Positions 1 through 6,641 of a stretch of 10,020 nucleotides of DNA are shown here, in pieces. The stretch covers positions 1 through 10,020 of the forward strand of contig CAYNWK010000153.1 in NCBI GenBank assembly GCA_964400875.1. Reading direction: 5' to 3'. Both the position numbers and the translations under genes were made by a program. Position 1 is the stretch's first letter. Every line of letters begins with the position of its first letter. The stretch is from CAYNWK01 sp964400875. Its GTDB lineage: Bacteria; Chloroflexota; Anaerolineae; Anaerolineales; UBA4823. The notes below the pieces were generated by a model. That model did not search any database. It was not told the origin of the DNA and saw only the letters and a list, made by a program, of their open reading frames with translations.

Positions 1-13
1 TGTCGCTGCTATC

Positions 14-46
14 CCGGGGTTGTCGTGTTTCACACGGCAACCCCGG
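14..46 (-). terminator. Hairpin just after the BY-kinase stop; probable transcript end without U-tract
   Basis: Perfect 9-bp arms (14-22 and 38-46, CCGGGGTTG against its complement) continue, across one C-A mismatch on the minus strand, into 4 more pairs (24-27 with 33-36, apart from a 5-nt loop). The stem starts 6 nt after the kinase stop codon. No T-run follows in the minus-strand direction, so it is not a canonical intrinsic terminator. Its position suggests a transcript end or an RNA-stabilising 3' structure. Confidence 0.5.
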
Positions 47-51
47 TCAAA

Positions 52-1719
52 TTAGTCTTTGTTGCGGCTGAAGGCGGCTTGTAGCCGGCCGATCAACGTC
101 TGGCCGTGATGCGCCACAGCCGGTTCCTCGCCATCGGCCCCTTTCTCACCGTAATATCCATTGGCGGCGTAGTAATTATAGGCGTAGGGGAAGCTACCAA
201 ACTGCCCGAAGCTCTTTGCAGGTACCCGGTTTAACACCACCCCGAGGGTCTTGGCGCCCACTCGCTTGATCTGCTCCACCATCGCCCTCGCCGAGGCTTT
301 CTGCGTGAAATTCGGCCGGATTACCAGGAGCACCCCGTCCACTTTGGCGGCTAAAACCGAGGCATCGGTGACCACAAAGGGCGGGCCATCGATGATCACG
401 AAATCGGCGATGTCCTTCAGCTTGCTCAGCAGTTCGCTCATTTTCCTGGAGCCAAGCAGTTCGGCCGGGTTGGGCGGCAGGCTGCCGGTCGTGATTACTG
501 CCAGGTTGCGATCCTCAAAGATGCGCCCAACGTCGTAGACGTCCAGGCGGTCGCGAAAGATATCGGTGAGCCCATCCTTGTTAGAAAGGCCCAGGTACTT
601 GTGGATGCGCGGTTTATGCAGATCGGCATCGATCAGCACGACCTTATTGTCGCCGTGCGCCATGATTTCGGCCAGGTTGGCCGCGACCATCGTCTTGCCG
701 ACGCCGGTCTCCGGGCTGGAAACCAGGATCGTCTTGACCGGCTCGTCAACCGCCGAGAACTCCAGGTTGGTGCGCAGCGAGCGGAATGCCTCAGCAGTGG
801 GAGAACGAGGATGCTTGGTGACGAAGACCTCTTTGTCATCCTCGTGATCGTCACCGACGTCGGCGATCACACCGATGATCGGCGCCTCCAAGACCTCAGT
901 AATTTCGTCCTTGGTCTTCAAGGCGTTGTCCAGGTATTCCAGGATGTATGCGGCGCTGGCCGCCAGCCCGAACCCGATCGCCGCGGCCATCAAGACGATC
1001 AATGCTTTGTCGGGCCCGATTGGCCTTCTGGGCACGGTGGCTAGTTCGATGATAGTCAGCGTGTTCAGCGCGCCGCTCTGCGTCGTTGCCAGCAAATCCG
1101 CATAGAGGTTCTGCATGCTGGTCAGTTTATTCTGCAGCGCATTCAGCCGGTTCTGTGTATCGGCGATCTGGCTGGCAGAGACCAGCGTCGCCAGCTCTTG
1201 TTGAACTTCCTCGATCGTGTTTTGGGTATCCACGATCTGGACCTCGAGCGTATTCAGCTGCTGCTGAACGAACTCGGAGTGGTTCTGATCCTCGCCCTGC
1301 ACGCTGGACGGACCCAGATTGACCAGCTGGTTTGCCAGCTCGTTCGCCACCGCCTGGGCCTGCTCTGGGTCAGTATCTTTAACGAGGATTTCGATGAATT
1401 GCCCGTTGGGCACGGCCGAAGCGGTGTATTCTGGCAGCCTGGACAACCCTAAGGCCCGCATCGTCGCCACGCGGATAGGCTCACGATTAGCGATATCAGC
1501 GTAGTTGCCCGCCAGCTCCTGGCTTAATACGAATTCGTTGGTTGTCGGATTCGGATCGTAGATCGCCTGCCCGGTCATCAGCGTGGTGCGCGCCTGGTAA
1601 ACCGGCGCCTGTTGCAGGGTAGCGATATAACTCGAGACGGCGGCGACCAATGTGGCCGTCAGCAGCAGCCACCACCACCTTCGCAAGGGAAGTAAGTATT
1701 TGCCAAGTTCCATAGTCAT
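52..1719 (-). CDS. Wzz-type polysaccharide co-polymerase fused to BY-kinase (tyrosine autokinase)
   Basis: This 555-residue inner-membrane protein should control chain length and export of a surface polysaccharide through cycles of tyrosine autophosphorylation. The N-terminal Wzz part has a membrane segment at about 16-34, an external region with a probable coiled coil at 150-210, a proline motif (P230, P233, P236) and a second membrane segment at about 239-260. The cytoplasmic kinase part shows the ExxRxxR oligomerisation motif (E310, R313, R316), Walker A (SPETGVGKT, K342), Walker A' (LIDADLHKP, D364 and D366) and Walker B (VIIDGPP, D444). A C-terminal tyrosine cluster (Y512, Y514, Y516, Y517, Y522, Y523) is the expected autophosphorylation site. 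About 30 residues follow the cluster, whereas in many relatives the tyrosines lie at the very end. Starts at 1719 and 1713 (ATG ACT ATG) are both possible, with purine-rich GAGAAGAG and GAGAG upstream. The gene lies 21 bp after the glycosyltransferase stop, so co-transcription is likely. No cognate phosphatase gene is visible. Confidence 0.95.
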   Translation of the reverse strand: MTMELGKYLLPLRRWWWLLLTATLVAAVSSYIATLQQAPVYQARTTLMTGQAIYDPNPTTNEFVLSQELAGNYADIANREPIRVATMRALGLSRLPEYTASAVPNGQFIEILVKDTDPEQAQAVANELANQLVNLGPSSVQGEDQNHSEFVQQQLNTLEVQIVDTQNTIEEVQQELATLVSASQIADTQNRLNALQNKLTSMQNLYADLLATTQSGALNTLTIIELATVPRRPIGPDKALIVLMAAAIGFGLAASAAYILEYLDNALKTKDEITEVLEAPIIGVIADVGDDHEDDKEVFVTKHPRSPTAEAFRSLRTNLEFSAVDEPVKTILVSSPETGVGKTMVAANLAEIMAHGDNKVVLIDADLHKPRIHKYLGLSNKDGLTDIFRDRLDVYDVGRIFEDRNLAVITTGSLPPNPAELLGSRKMSELLSKLKDIADFVIIDGPPFVVTDASVLAAKVDGVLLVIRPNFTQKASARAMVEQIKRVGAKTLGVVLNRVPAKSFGQFGSFPYAYNYYAANGYYGEKGADGEEPAVAHHGQTLIGRLQAAFSRNKD

Positions 1720-1740
1720 CTCTCAACTCTTCTCACTATT

Positions 1741-2997
1741 TTAAAGCATTTCATCTGAATTTACCCGCATCAGTTCGATCTCCCTGGCATAAATACCCTC
1801 CAGCTGCCCGGCGATCGTGCTCCAGCGATGCTGCGATTCTACGTAGGCCCGCCCGGCTTTACCGATCTTTTTACGGCGCTCAAGATCATCTAGCAACCCC
1901 AGGATCGCCCGGGAAAACGTTTGCGGCTCGTCGGCCACCAGCAAATCTTCGCCTGGCTTCACCTCCAGGGCCTTTACTGCCTGTGAGCTGGTGATCACCG
2001 GCGTCCCGCAAGCCATGGCTTCCAGCACCTTGTTTTGGATGCCTGCTCCGTACCGCACTGGGGAAGCTGCCAGCGTCGCCTGCCGCAAATAGGGGCGCAT
2101 ATCCTCTACCGTTCCGGTAACCACCACCCTGGAGGGTTGGGCTAAAGCCTGGACTTGCTTGGGCGGATCTTTCCCGACGATAAGCACTCGGACGTCGGGC
2201 CGGACTGCCCAGACCAGCGGCATGATCTCCTCTACCAAACGCAGCGCCATCGAGACGTTGGCGTGGTAGCTCATTTTTCCGCTGGTGATTACCGTCGCCG
2301 TGTCCCTCTCCAGGCTATCGTCCGGCGTAAAATATTCCAGGTCCACGCCGTTCTTTAACACGGAGATACGCCGGCTGGCAGTTTTTGTGTTCGGTAGAGA
2401 ACGGAAAGCCTCCTGATCCACACGGGAGGTCACCAGCGTATGTTCAAATTGAGTCACCATGCGGGCTTCAAAAGCTTCTGTGCGCGCCAGCTCAAAACGA
2501 GTCATACCGCGGCTCAACCAGCTTTTGCTCTTGACCATCGCCTGGCGGAACAAATGGCTGATCGAGTCGACGCTGTCCCAAATGATGGGAATCCCACTCG
2601 GACTATCGTCCAACTGAGATTTCAAGAACAACCCATAACGAACACCGCGCATGTGCTCTACCTGTATAACGTCTATATGGGCCTTTCCGTTACTGGAAAC
2701 AGCCAAATCAGCCATCTGGCGGGCCAGGTCCGGGTACCAGGAATAGACGGATTGTAAGGGCGCACCGGAGGGCAGGGCGACCAGGCAGTTCAAGAACGAA
2801 CGCCATGCCGGCATGGGCACCCCCATAACGCGGACGCCATGCTGCTCCAGGTCACTCAAGGATTCCTCTTCCTGCCAGCTGGTCCACAACGTCGCCACGG
2901 TCACCTGGTGGCCCTTTTTGGCGAGCTGCCGGATCAGGTTATACGGGCGCACCCGGATCAGGTTCGGGACGTATGGAACGATATAGAGAATATGCAT
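1741..2997 (-). CDS. GT4-type glycosyltransferase (GT-B fold)
   Basis: This 418-residue cytoplasmic enzyme probably transfers a sugar from a nucleotide donor to a growing lipid-linked glycan. The acceptor-binding half opens with MHILYIVPYVPNLIRVRPYN and a helix ending QLAKKGHQVTV. The donor half shows LKNGVDLEYF (214-223), VLIVGKDPP (271-279), GTVEDMRPYL (295-304) and GIQNKVLEAMACGTPVI (319-335). E326 is the second glutamate of the usual EX7E motif; the first is replaced by A318, as I recall for sugar transferases of the PEP-CTERM/EpsH-associated type. The ATG at 2997 was chosen because homology starts there. The frame stays open to 3126, but that stretch overlaps the esterase gene and is not family-like. 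No clear Shine-Dalgarno sequence precedes the ATG, so coupling to upstream translation is possible. It resembles the GT4 gene at 8210-9436 and is probably a paralogue. Donor and acceptor sugars cannot be read from the sequence. Confidence 0.9.
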   Translation of the reverse strand: MHILYIVPYVPNLIRVRPYNLIRQLAKKGHQVTVATLWTSWQEEESLSDLEQHGVRVMGVPMPAWRSFLNCLVALPSGAPLQSVYSWYPDLARQMADLAVSSNGKAHIDVIQVEHMRGVRYGLFLKSQLDDSPSGIPIIWDSVDSISHLFRQAMVKSKSWLSRGMTRFELARTEAFEARMVTQFEHTLVTSRVDQEAFRSLPNTKTASRRISVLKNGVDLEYFTPDDSLERDTATVITSGKMSYHANVSMALRLVEEIMPLVWAVRPDVRVLIVGKDPPKQVQALAQPSRVVVTGTVEDMRPYLRQATLAASPVRYGAGIQNKVLEAMACGTPVITSSQAVKALEVKPGEDLLVADEPQTFSRAILGLLDDLERRKKIGKAGRAYVESQHRWSTIAGQLEGIYAREIELMRVNSDEML

Positions 2998-3064
2998 GAT
3001 TAACGGACCAATATCAGGGCTCTCATCTGTAAGCAAGTCGCAATTTTCCACCCCGCTGCGGAGT

Positions 3065-4786
3065 TCACGGGGACTTGACGACCGCGAAGAACAAGCGCAC
3101 CTCCACCGTCCATTGGAAAGTGACAATTTGCTGGTTCGCCGGCGAACTGTCCTCGACGGTTATTTTAGTACTGTATTCGCCAATGGATTGGGGAAGGATC
3201 ACCCCACCGATCAACCCCGTATCCTCATCGATGGACAGGCCCGGAGGCAGACCGGTGGCGCTGAAAGTCAGGTCTTCGCCGTTCGGGTCGACAGCCATGA
3301 TTTGCAGGGAGACCTGCTCGCCCACATAGCCGACCTGGTCGTTCGGGTTGGTGACGTTGGGCGGGTAGTTCTGCGAAACGTCCCAATCGAAAGAGACCAT
3401 CTTGGACTGTACCGGATCGCCATCATCCTGCACCGTGATCTGGACGTGATACGGGCTGTTGGAACCGGCGCCTAGGGAAATGGTCCCCGAAATCAGCCCG
3501 GAAAGCATGTTAATCGACAAGCCTGGCGGAAGCGTGCTATTGTCGTCGTAGGTTAAAGTATCACCGCTGTCCGGGTCGCTGGCGACGATCTGCAAATTCA
3601 CTGTTTCCTGCTCAAGGCTGCTCTGGTTCCCGGGATTGGTGACTACGGGCACGTGATTGACGTCCGTTACTGTCCAGGTGAAGGTCGTGCTGCCCGATAA
3701 TGGCGGCATGCCGTCATCAGTAGCGGTGACCTCCACGCTGTAAGGGCTGCCGGTCGAGGCGTTAGCAGTTAAAGTACCACTTATCTCGCCCGTATTAAGG
3801 TTGATGCTCAAGTCTGTCGGCAGCCCGTCAGCGCTGAAGGTCCACGTGTCTGAAGGGTCCGGATCGCTGGCCGTGATCGTCAATGAGACGGAATCGCCTT
3901 CAGCATTGGTCTGATCGCCGGGGTCAAACACGGTTGGAGCTGCGTTGGTGGGGTCGAGAAAACCGGTAATCGCGGCCTGCCATACATTGGCCATCTTCCC
4001 ATAACCAGCCTCGGTCGGGTGGATGCTGTCACCGGAGGGAAAATCACCGGGATAATCCAAGGCGCTTTCCATGTCCACCAGGATGATGGCATCTCCGGCG
4101 GCGTGCCGGGTGTTGTAAACACTTTGGATCTCGTTGTTCAATTGCGTAGTTTTCATTCCTAGGGGACTGTTCGGGAATTTGCGGTTGATGATCTTGGCCA
4201 GGATCACGGTGATCTCCACGCTATGGTCGCCTTCATACTCGTCGATCTCGTTAAGGATCTGGTCGATCTCGTCGGCGATTTCCGCCGGAGTTTGGTTATT
4301 TGACGGTGTGAGATCGTTGGTGCCGATGTGCAGCAAGATAACCTCTGGAGGGTTGAGCGACAGCCAGTTTTCAGGTGTCCCAACCCCATACCCTCCGTTA
4401 TAAATATTATCCCGGATGTAATCCGCCGTCCTGCCTCCGTGCCCCTCGTGGTTGGTGTCAAAAGCGTGCATACCTTGAAATGCTGCCCCCAGGCTGCCAA
4501 CGAAATCGACCGAATAACCTCCCCCGGTGAGGTCGTTCCACAGCGGCTCCCGGTAGCCGGTGCAGTCATCCGAACCCATGGGGTTGCAGGTGCCGGTCCC
4601 TAAAGTGAGCGAGTCCCCCAGCGGCATGATCTTGGTAACGGCGGCGCTCGCAGAAGCGTTCTGTGTACGGCTGCCGGCGATGGCAAAGGCATTAGCGTTA
4701 ACGCCTCCTGTCAACGGCGAGAGAAAGATAAGCGCCAACAAGCCAAGCATTAACGATAAACGAATTCTCCTCCTGTAATCCAACAT
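3065..4786 (-). CDS. Secreted CE3-like SGNH/GDSL acetylesterase with three putative-Ig (He_PIG) repeats
   Basis: This 573-residue exported protein probably removes acetyl or other ester groups from a polysaccharide. The signal peptide has a basic start (DYRRRIRL), a hydrophobic core at 11-27 and an ANA-type cleavage site near 33. The SGNH domain (about 50-277) has block I KIMPLGDSLTLG (S59), the HEGHGGRTADYI block (113-124), HIGTNDL (153-159, block III) and DSIHP with D253 and H256, so the catalytic set is complete. The order of these blocks matches CE3 acetylxylan-esterase-like proteins. Three putative-Ig repeats follow (281-375, 379-471, 474-562), each ending in a WTV/WDV strand. Unlike the neighbouring LamG proteins it has no Pro-rich linker or YLP-type tail and ends RLFFAVVKSP. 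The ATG at 4786 is preceded by AAGGGG at 8 nt and directly begins the signal peptide. An upstream TTG at 4900 in the same frame lacks both. Substrate is unknown; placement between glycosyltransferase genes suggests the locus's own polysaccharide. Confidence 0.9.
   Translation of the reverse strand: MLDYRRRIRLSLMLGLLALIFLSPLTGGVNANAFAIAGSRTQNASASAAVTKIMPLGDSLTLGTGTCNPMGSDDCTGYREPLWNDLTGGGYSVDFVGSLGAAFQGMHAFDTNHEGHGGRTADYIRDNIYNGGYGVGTPENWLSLNPPEVILLHIGTNDLTPSNNQTPAEIADEIDQILNEIDEYEGDHSVEITVILAKIINRKFPNSPLGMKTTQLNNEIQSVYNTRHAAGDAIILVDMESALDYPGDFPSGDSIHPTEAGYGKMANVWQAAITGFLDPTNAAPTVFDPGDQTNAEGDSVSLTITASDPDPSDTWTFSADGLPTDLSINLNTGEISGTLTANASTGSPYSVEVTATDDGMPPLSGSTTFTWTVTDVNHVPVVTNPGNQSSLEQETVNLQIVASDPDSGDTLTYDDNSTLPPGLSINMLSGLISGTISLGAGSNSPYHVQITVQDDGDPVQSKMVSFDWDVSQNYPPNVTNPNDQVGYVGEQVSLQIMAVDPNGEDLTFSATGLPPGLSIDEDTGLIGGVILPQSIGEYSTKITVEDSSPANQQIVTFQWTVEVRLFFAVVKSP
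3101..3946 (-). repeat. Three tandem putative-Ig (He_PIG) repeats in the esterase
   Basis: Three copies, spaced about 94-97 residues apart, share the pattern P-x-x-x-(N/D)P-x-(D/N)Q...E...VxLxIxAxDP...LPxxLSI...SG-x-I-x-G and a closing W-x-V strand. The third copy is the most diverged (LIGGVI in place of LISGTI, and no NSPY-type turn). Domains of this type are usually surface-exposed spacers or binding modules with Asp-rich, possibly calcium-binding, loops. Confidence 0.85.
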
Positions 4787-4795
4787 ACCAGCAAT

Positions 4796-4801
4796 CCCCT
4801 T
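4796..4801 (-). promoter_or_regulatory. Ribosome binding site deciding the esterase start
   Basis: AAGGGG lies 8 nt upstream of the ATG at 4786. It supports that start over the in-frame TTG at 4900, which would place 38 non-signal-like residues ahead of the signal peptide and run through the 4819-4858 hairpin. Confidence 0.65.
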
Positions 4802-4818
4802 ATTCTGTTGATTTGCAG

Positions 4819-4858
4819 AGGGCATCCGGGGCATCTGGTGCAGCCAACCGGATGCCCT
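4819..4858 (-). terminator. Strong intergenic hairpin between the LamG gene and the esterase gene, no U-tract
   Basis: Perfect 11-bp arms (4819-4829 and 4848-4858, AGGGCATCCGG against its complement) enclose an 18-nt loop. The structure starts about 67 nt after the stop of the upstream LamG gene and ends about 32 nt before the esterase ATG. No T-run follows on either strand. It may act as a partial terminator, a 3'-end stabiliser that sets relative expression within an operon, or an attenuator for the esterase gene. Confidence 0.5.
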
Positions 4859-4924
4859 ACTTGCTCGCGTGAAGCGAACGATGCTTTGAATCTTGTTCAA
4901 TTCTTGTGCAGTTTAAGCCAGCGG

Positions 4925-6391
4925 TTATTTGATGATCAAAGGCAGATAGACGGACAAGCCCGGTGGAGGGGCAAACGGCAGCACCGTCCAGGTGAACGTC
5001 TCCGTGTCGCTCAGTGCACTCGGGTCGGTTGCCGTAACCTTGACGGTGTAGGGGCTGTTCGTGGCAGCGCCTAAAACGATGCTGCCGCTGATCTTTCCAG
5101 TGGTCGCGTTGATGTTCAAATTGGGCGGCAAGCCGGTCGCGGTGTAGGTGAGCGGGTCGGAATTCGGATCGTTGGCAATGATCTGCAGATTGACGGACTG
5201 CCCTTCCATGTTGCTCTGATTCCCCGGATTGGTCACCACCGGTGCCTGGCTGCTACCGGTGACCGTCCAAACGAACACTTCGCTGTCGCTCAACGCGCCG
5301 GTATCTACTGCAGAAACCTCCACAGTGTAGGGACTGCTGGAGGACGCGCCAAAGTCGATCACCCCACTGATCAGCCCGCTGGTCGCGTTGATGTTCAAAT
5401 TGGGCGGCAGACCATCGGCGCTGTAGGTCAGCGCATCCAATTCAGGGTCGCTGGCCATGATTTGCAGACTGACCGACTCGCCTTCTTGATTACTTTGATC
5501 GCCCGGATGGTCAACGTTGGGCGGCTGATTGCCTTCGCAGTATGACTGACCTGCGCCAGCATTGTAGTGCGTCTGGATCTCCACCGGCGTCAGCGCCCTG
5601 TCGTAAATGGCGACCTCATCCAAGAGCCCATCGAAGTAATAGCTGTTGAAATGATAGCCGAGGGTTAATGCGCTGGTATTGGAGAACACCCCGATGTAAT
5701 CTTTGGTGTCATTGACATCCAACTCTGCGTCAACGTAAAGGCTGTTGCTATCGGTAGACGCATCACGCACGGCCACGATGTGATGCCAGTTCCCATCGTT
5801 GATCGCTACCGTACCGGTGATGGTCAAGCTTCGGAATGCAGAATCTTCGAGCTGGAAATTGGCGAACCCGCCTGTGCCGCAGCCTACCCACCAGGAAGCG
5901 ATGCCCGGGGTACCGTATTTGCCCAGGAAGACTTTATTCCCCGAGCAGTCCTGAGATGTGTTGACCCACATCTCAAAGCTAAGGCTGTTATCGTCCAACC
6001 AATTTAATGTCGGGTTGTCCGGCACCGTGATCCCGTCGTTAAACCCGTCGAACTTGAAACCAGTTGAGACGATCCCCCCTTTGGAGGCAGGGCAATCCGG
6101 TAAAGAACAGGCGCCATCGTTAGCGCCGATGACGTCATCGAAAGTCATCGCGCCGCTGCCATCATTCAACGGCCAATAAGACACGATGTCAGGCGTGTCC
6201 GGTGTACATTGATCAGGTGATTTAATCCCCTCTTTACCGTCGAGCCGGTCAGGTTCCAGTTCAGTGTGCACTTCCATCGAAAAGGGCGCCTGTGCAGCCT
6301 GGGCCACCCCACTGAACGTGCTCCATCCGATCAACAACAGTAATGCCAGAGCCGGGGGGATCAGCAGATACAAAATTCTTCTCGTGGTCAT
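4925..6391 (-). CDS. Secreted LamG (concanavalin-like) protein with two putative-Ig repeats and C-terminal YLP-type tag
   Basis: This 488-residue exported protein is probably a surface adhesin or carbohydrate-binding protein; no catalytic motif is visible. The signal peptide has RR at 4-5, the core LYLLIPPALALLLLIGW (7-23) and an AQA cleavage site near 30-32 or 33-35. A LamG/Laminin_G_3 domain (about 68-280) carries IVSYWPLNDG, SLSFEMWVNT, GNWHHIVAVRD and the hallmark LDEVAIYDRALTPVEIQTHY. Two putative-Ig repeats follow (288-378 and 381-471), then a Pro-rich linker (PFAPPPG) and the terminal motif VYLPLIIK. Cysteines at 62, 95, 100, 149, 171 and 285 coincide in number with those of the paralogue at 6642-8123, and the two align without gaps to residue 285. 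The ATG at 6391 has AAGGAG 7 nt upstream. A tandem duplication with its neighbour is the likely origin. The ligand is unknown. Confidence 0.9.
   Translation of the reverse strand: MTTRRILYLLIPPALALLLLIGWSTFSGVAQAAQAPFSMEVHTELEPDRLDGKEGIKSPDQCTPDTPDIVSYWPLNDGSGAMTFDDVIGANDGACSLPDCPASKGGIVSTGFKFDGFNDGITVPDNPTLNWLDDNSLSFEMWVNTSQDCSGNKVFLGKYGTPGIASWWVGCGTGGFANFQLEDSAFRSLTITGTVAINDGNWHHIVAVRDASTDSNSLYVDAELDVNDTKDYIGVFSNTSALTLGYHFNSYYFDGLLDEVAIYDRALTPVEIQTHYNAGAGQSYCEGNQPPNVDHPGDQSNQEGESVSLQIMASDPELDALTYSADGLPPNLNINATSGLISGVIDFGASSSSPYTVEVSAVDTGALSDSEVFVWTVTGSSQAPVVTNPGNQSNMEGQSVNLQIIANDPNSDPLTYTATGLPPNLNINATTGKISGSIVLGAATNSPYTVKVTATDPSALSDTETFTWTVLPFAPPPGLSVYLPLIIK
4982..5013 (-). repeat. 32-bp exact repeat shared by the two LamG genes, partner at 6708-6739
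   Basis: Thirty-two identical bases (4982-5013 and 6708-6739) encode the end of the last putative-Ig repeat, LSDTETFTWTV, in both paralogues. Surrounding sequence differs at many silent sites, so a conversion tract is more likely than simple protein-level constraint. Confidence 0.75.
5101..5130 (-). repeat. 30-bp exact direct repeat, partner at 5380-5409
   Basis: The same 30 bases occur at 5101-5130 and 5380-5409, offset 279 bp, which is one putative-Ig unit. They encode the LPPNLNINAT segment in both repeats. Identity at silent positions suggests recent duplication or gene conversion inside this gene. Confidence 0.8.
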
Positions 6392-6396
6392 CCGCG

Positions 6397-6404
6397 TTCT
6401 CCTT
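6397..6404 (-). promoter_or_regulatory. Strong ribosome binding site of the 4925-6391 LamG gene
   Basis: AAGGAGAA, with AAGGAG placed 7 nt from the ATG at 6391, fixes the start at the first residue of the signal peptide. Confidence 0.8.
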
Positions 6405-6495
6405 CCGAAATCCTCGTGGCGGCTCTCTAACCTGTCTAATGTATAGATCAGTCTCGATTGAGCCCCCTGGTTTGCATGTCAGATTTTTTAGAAGT

Positions 6496-6505
6496 TCACC
6501 TCCTT
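6496..6505 (-). promoter_or_regulatory. Orphan perfect Shine-Dalgarno sequence
   Basis: AAGGAGGTGA is fully complementary to the bacterial 16S 3' end, yet no start codon lies at a normal distance. The next ATG is about 21 nt beyond the GGAGG core and opens only nine codons. The sequence sits in the loop of a small GAAG/CTTC stem. It may be a ribosome standby site, a leader-peptide signal or a relic of a lost gene. Confidence 0.45.
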
Positions 6506-6527
6506 CGAGTATAACAAGTTGTCTTCA

Positions 6528-6574
6528 GGGAGGGCAGCGACCTCAGAAGGTCATCCCCGGCCGAATGCCCTCCC
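6528..6574 (-). terminator. Nested hairpin after the 6642-8123 LamG gene, no U-tract
   Basis: Outer arms of 9 bp are perfect (6528-6536, GGGAGGGCA, with 6566-6574). An inner hairpin GACCT-CAGA-AGGTC (6539-6552) lies within. It begins about 68 nt after the LamG stop, nearly the same distance as the 4819-4858 hairpin after the sister gene. No T-run follows on the minus strand. Confidence 0.45.
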
Positions 6575-6641
6575 CGGATTGGAACTGCAGAGCTTGCCGG
6601 CACGCCTTGGATTTTAGCAGGCGCGCGGCCGGCTGGCGATA

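Larger units (their letters stand above)
4979..5530 (-). repeat. Two tandem putative-Ig (He_PIG) repeats, 279-bp period
   Basis: Two copies in the 4925-6391 gene are spaced exactly 93 codons apart (for example LISGVIDFGA and KISGSIVLGA, then SPYTVEVSAVD and SPYTVKVTATD). The regular period and the exact DNA repeat noted separately point to internal tandem duplication. Confidence 0.85.
6392..6641 (-). other. 250-bp intergenic region / long 5' leader between the two LamG genes
   Basis: No gene is supported here. Reading on the minus strand it holds, in order, 67 nt after the upstream stop, a nested hairpin (6528-6574), a TATACT-like hexamer close to 6507-6514 without a convincing -35 partner, a perfect but orphan Shine-Dalgarno sequence (6496-6505), a possible nine-codon reading frame (ATG CAA ACC ... 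TGA) starting near 6477, and the functional ribosome binding site of the next gene. The length and content suggest a separate promoter or a post-transcriptional control region for the downstream gene, but none is proven. Confidence 0.5.

Noticed and set aside
2998..3126. 43-residue N-terminal extension of the 1741-2997 glycosyltransferase
   Set aside because: It overlaps the end of the esterase gene in another frame, and the family pattern begins precisely at the ATG at 2997.
2996..3475. 159-codon plus-strand frame across the end of the esterase gene
   Set aside because: It is antisense to the Ig repeats, with no domain and no upstream ribosome binding site that I can see.
4787..4900. Earlier TTG start for the esterase
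   Set aside because: It would put 38 non-signal residues before the signal peptide and read through the 4819-4858 hairpin; the ATG at 4786 has its own ribosome binding site.
6496..6505. Plus-strand TCACCTCCTT as a 16S rRNA 3' end fragment
   Set aside because: Only these ten bases match; flanking sequence shows no rRNA, so a Shine-Dalgarno-like sequence on the minus strand is the simpler reading.
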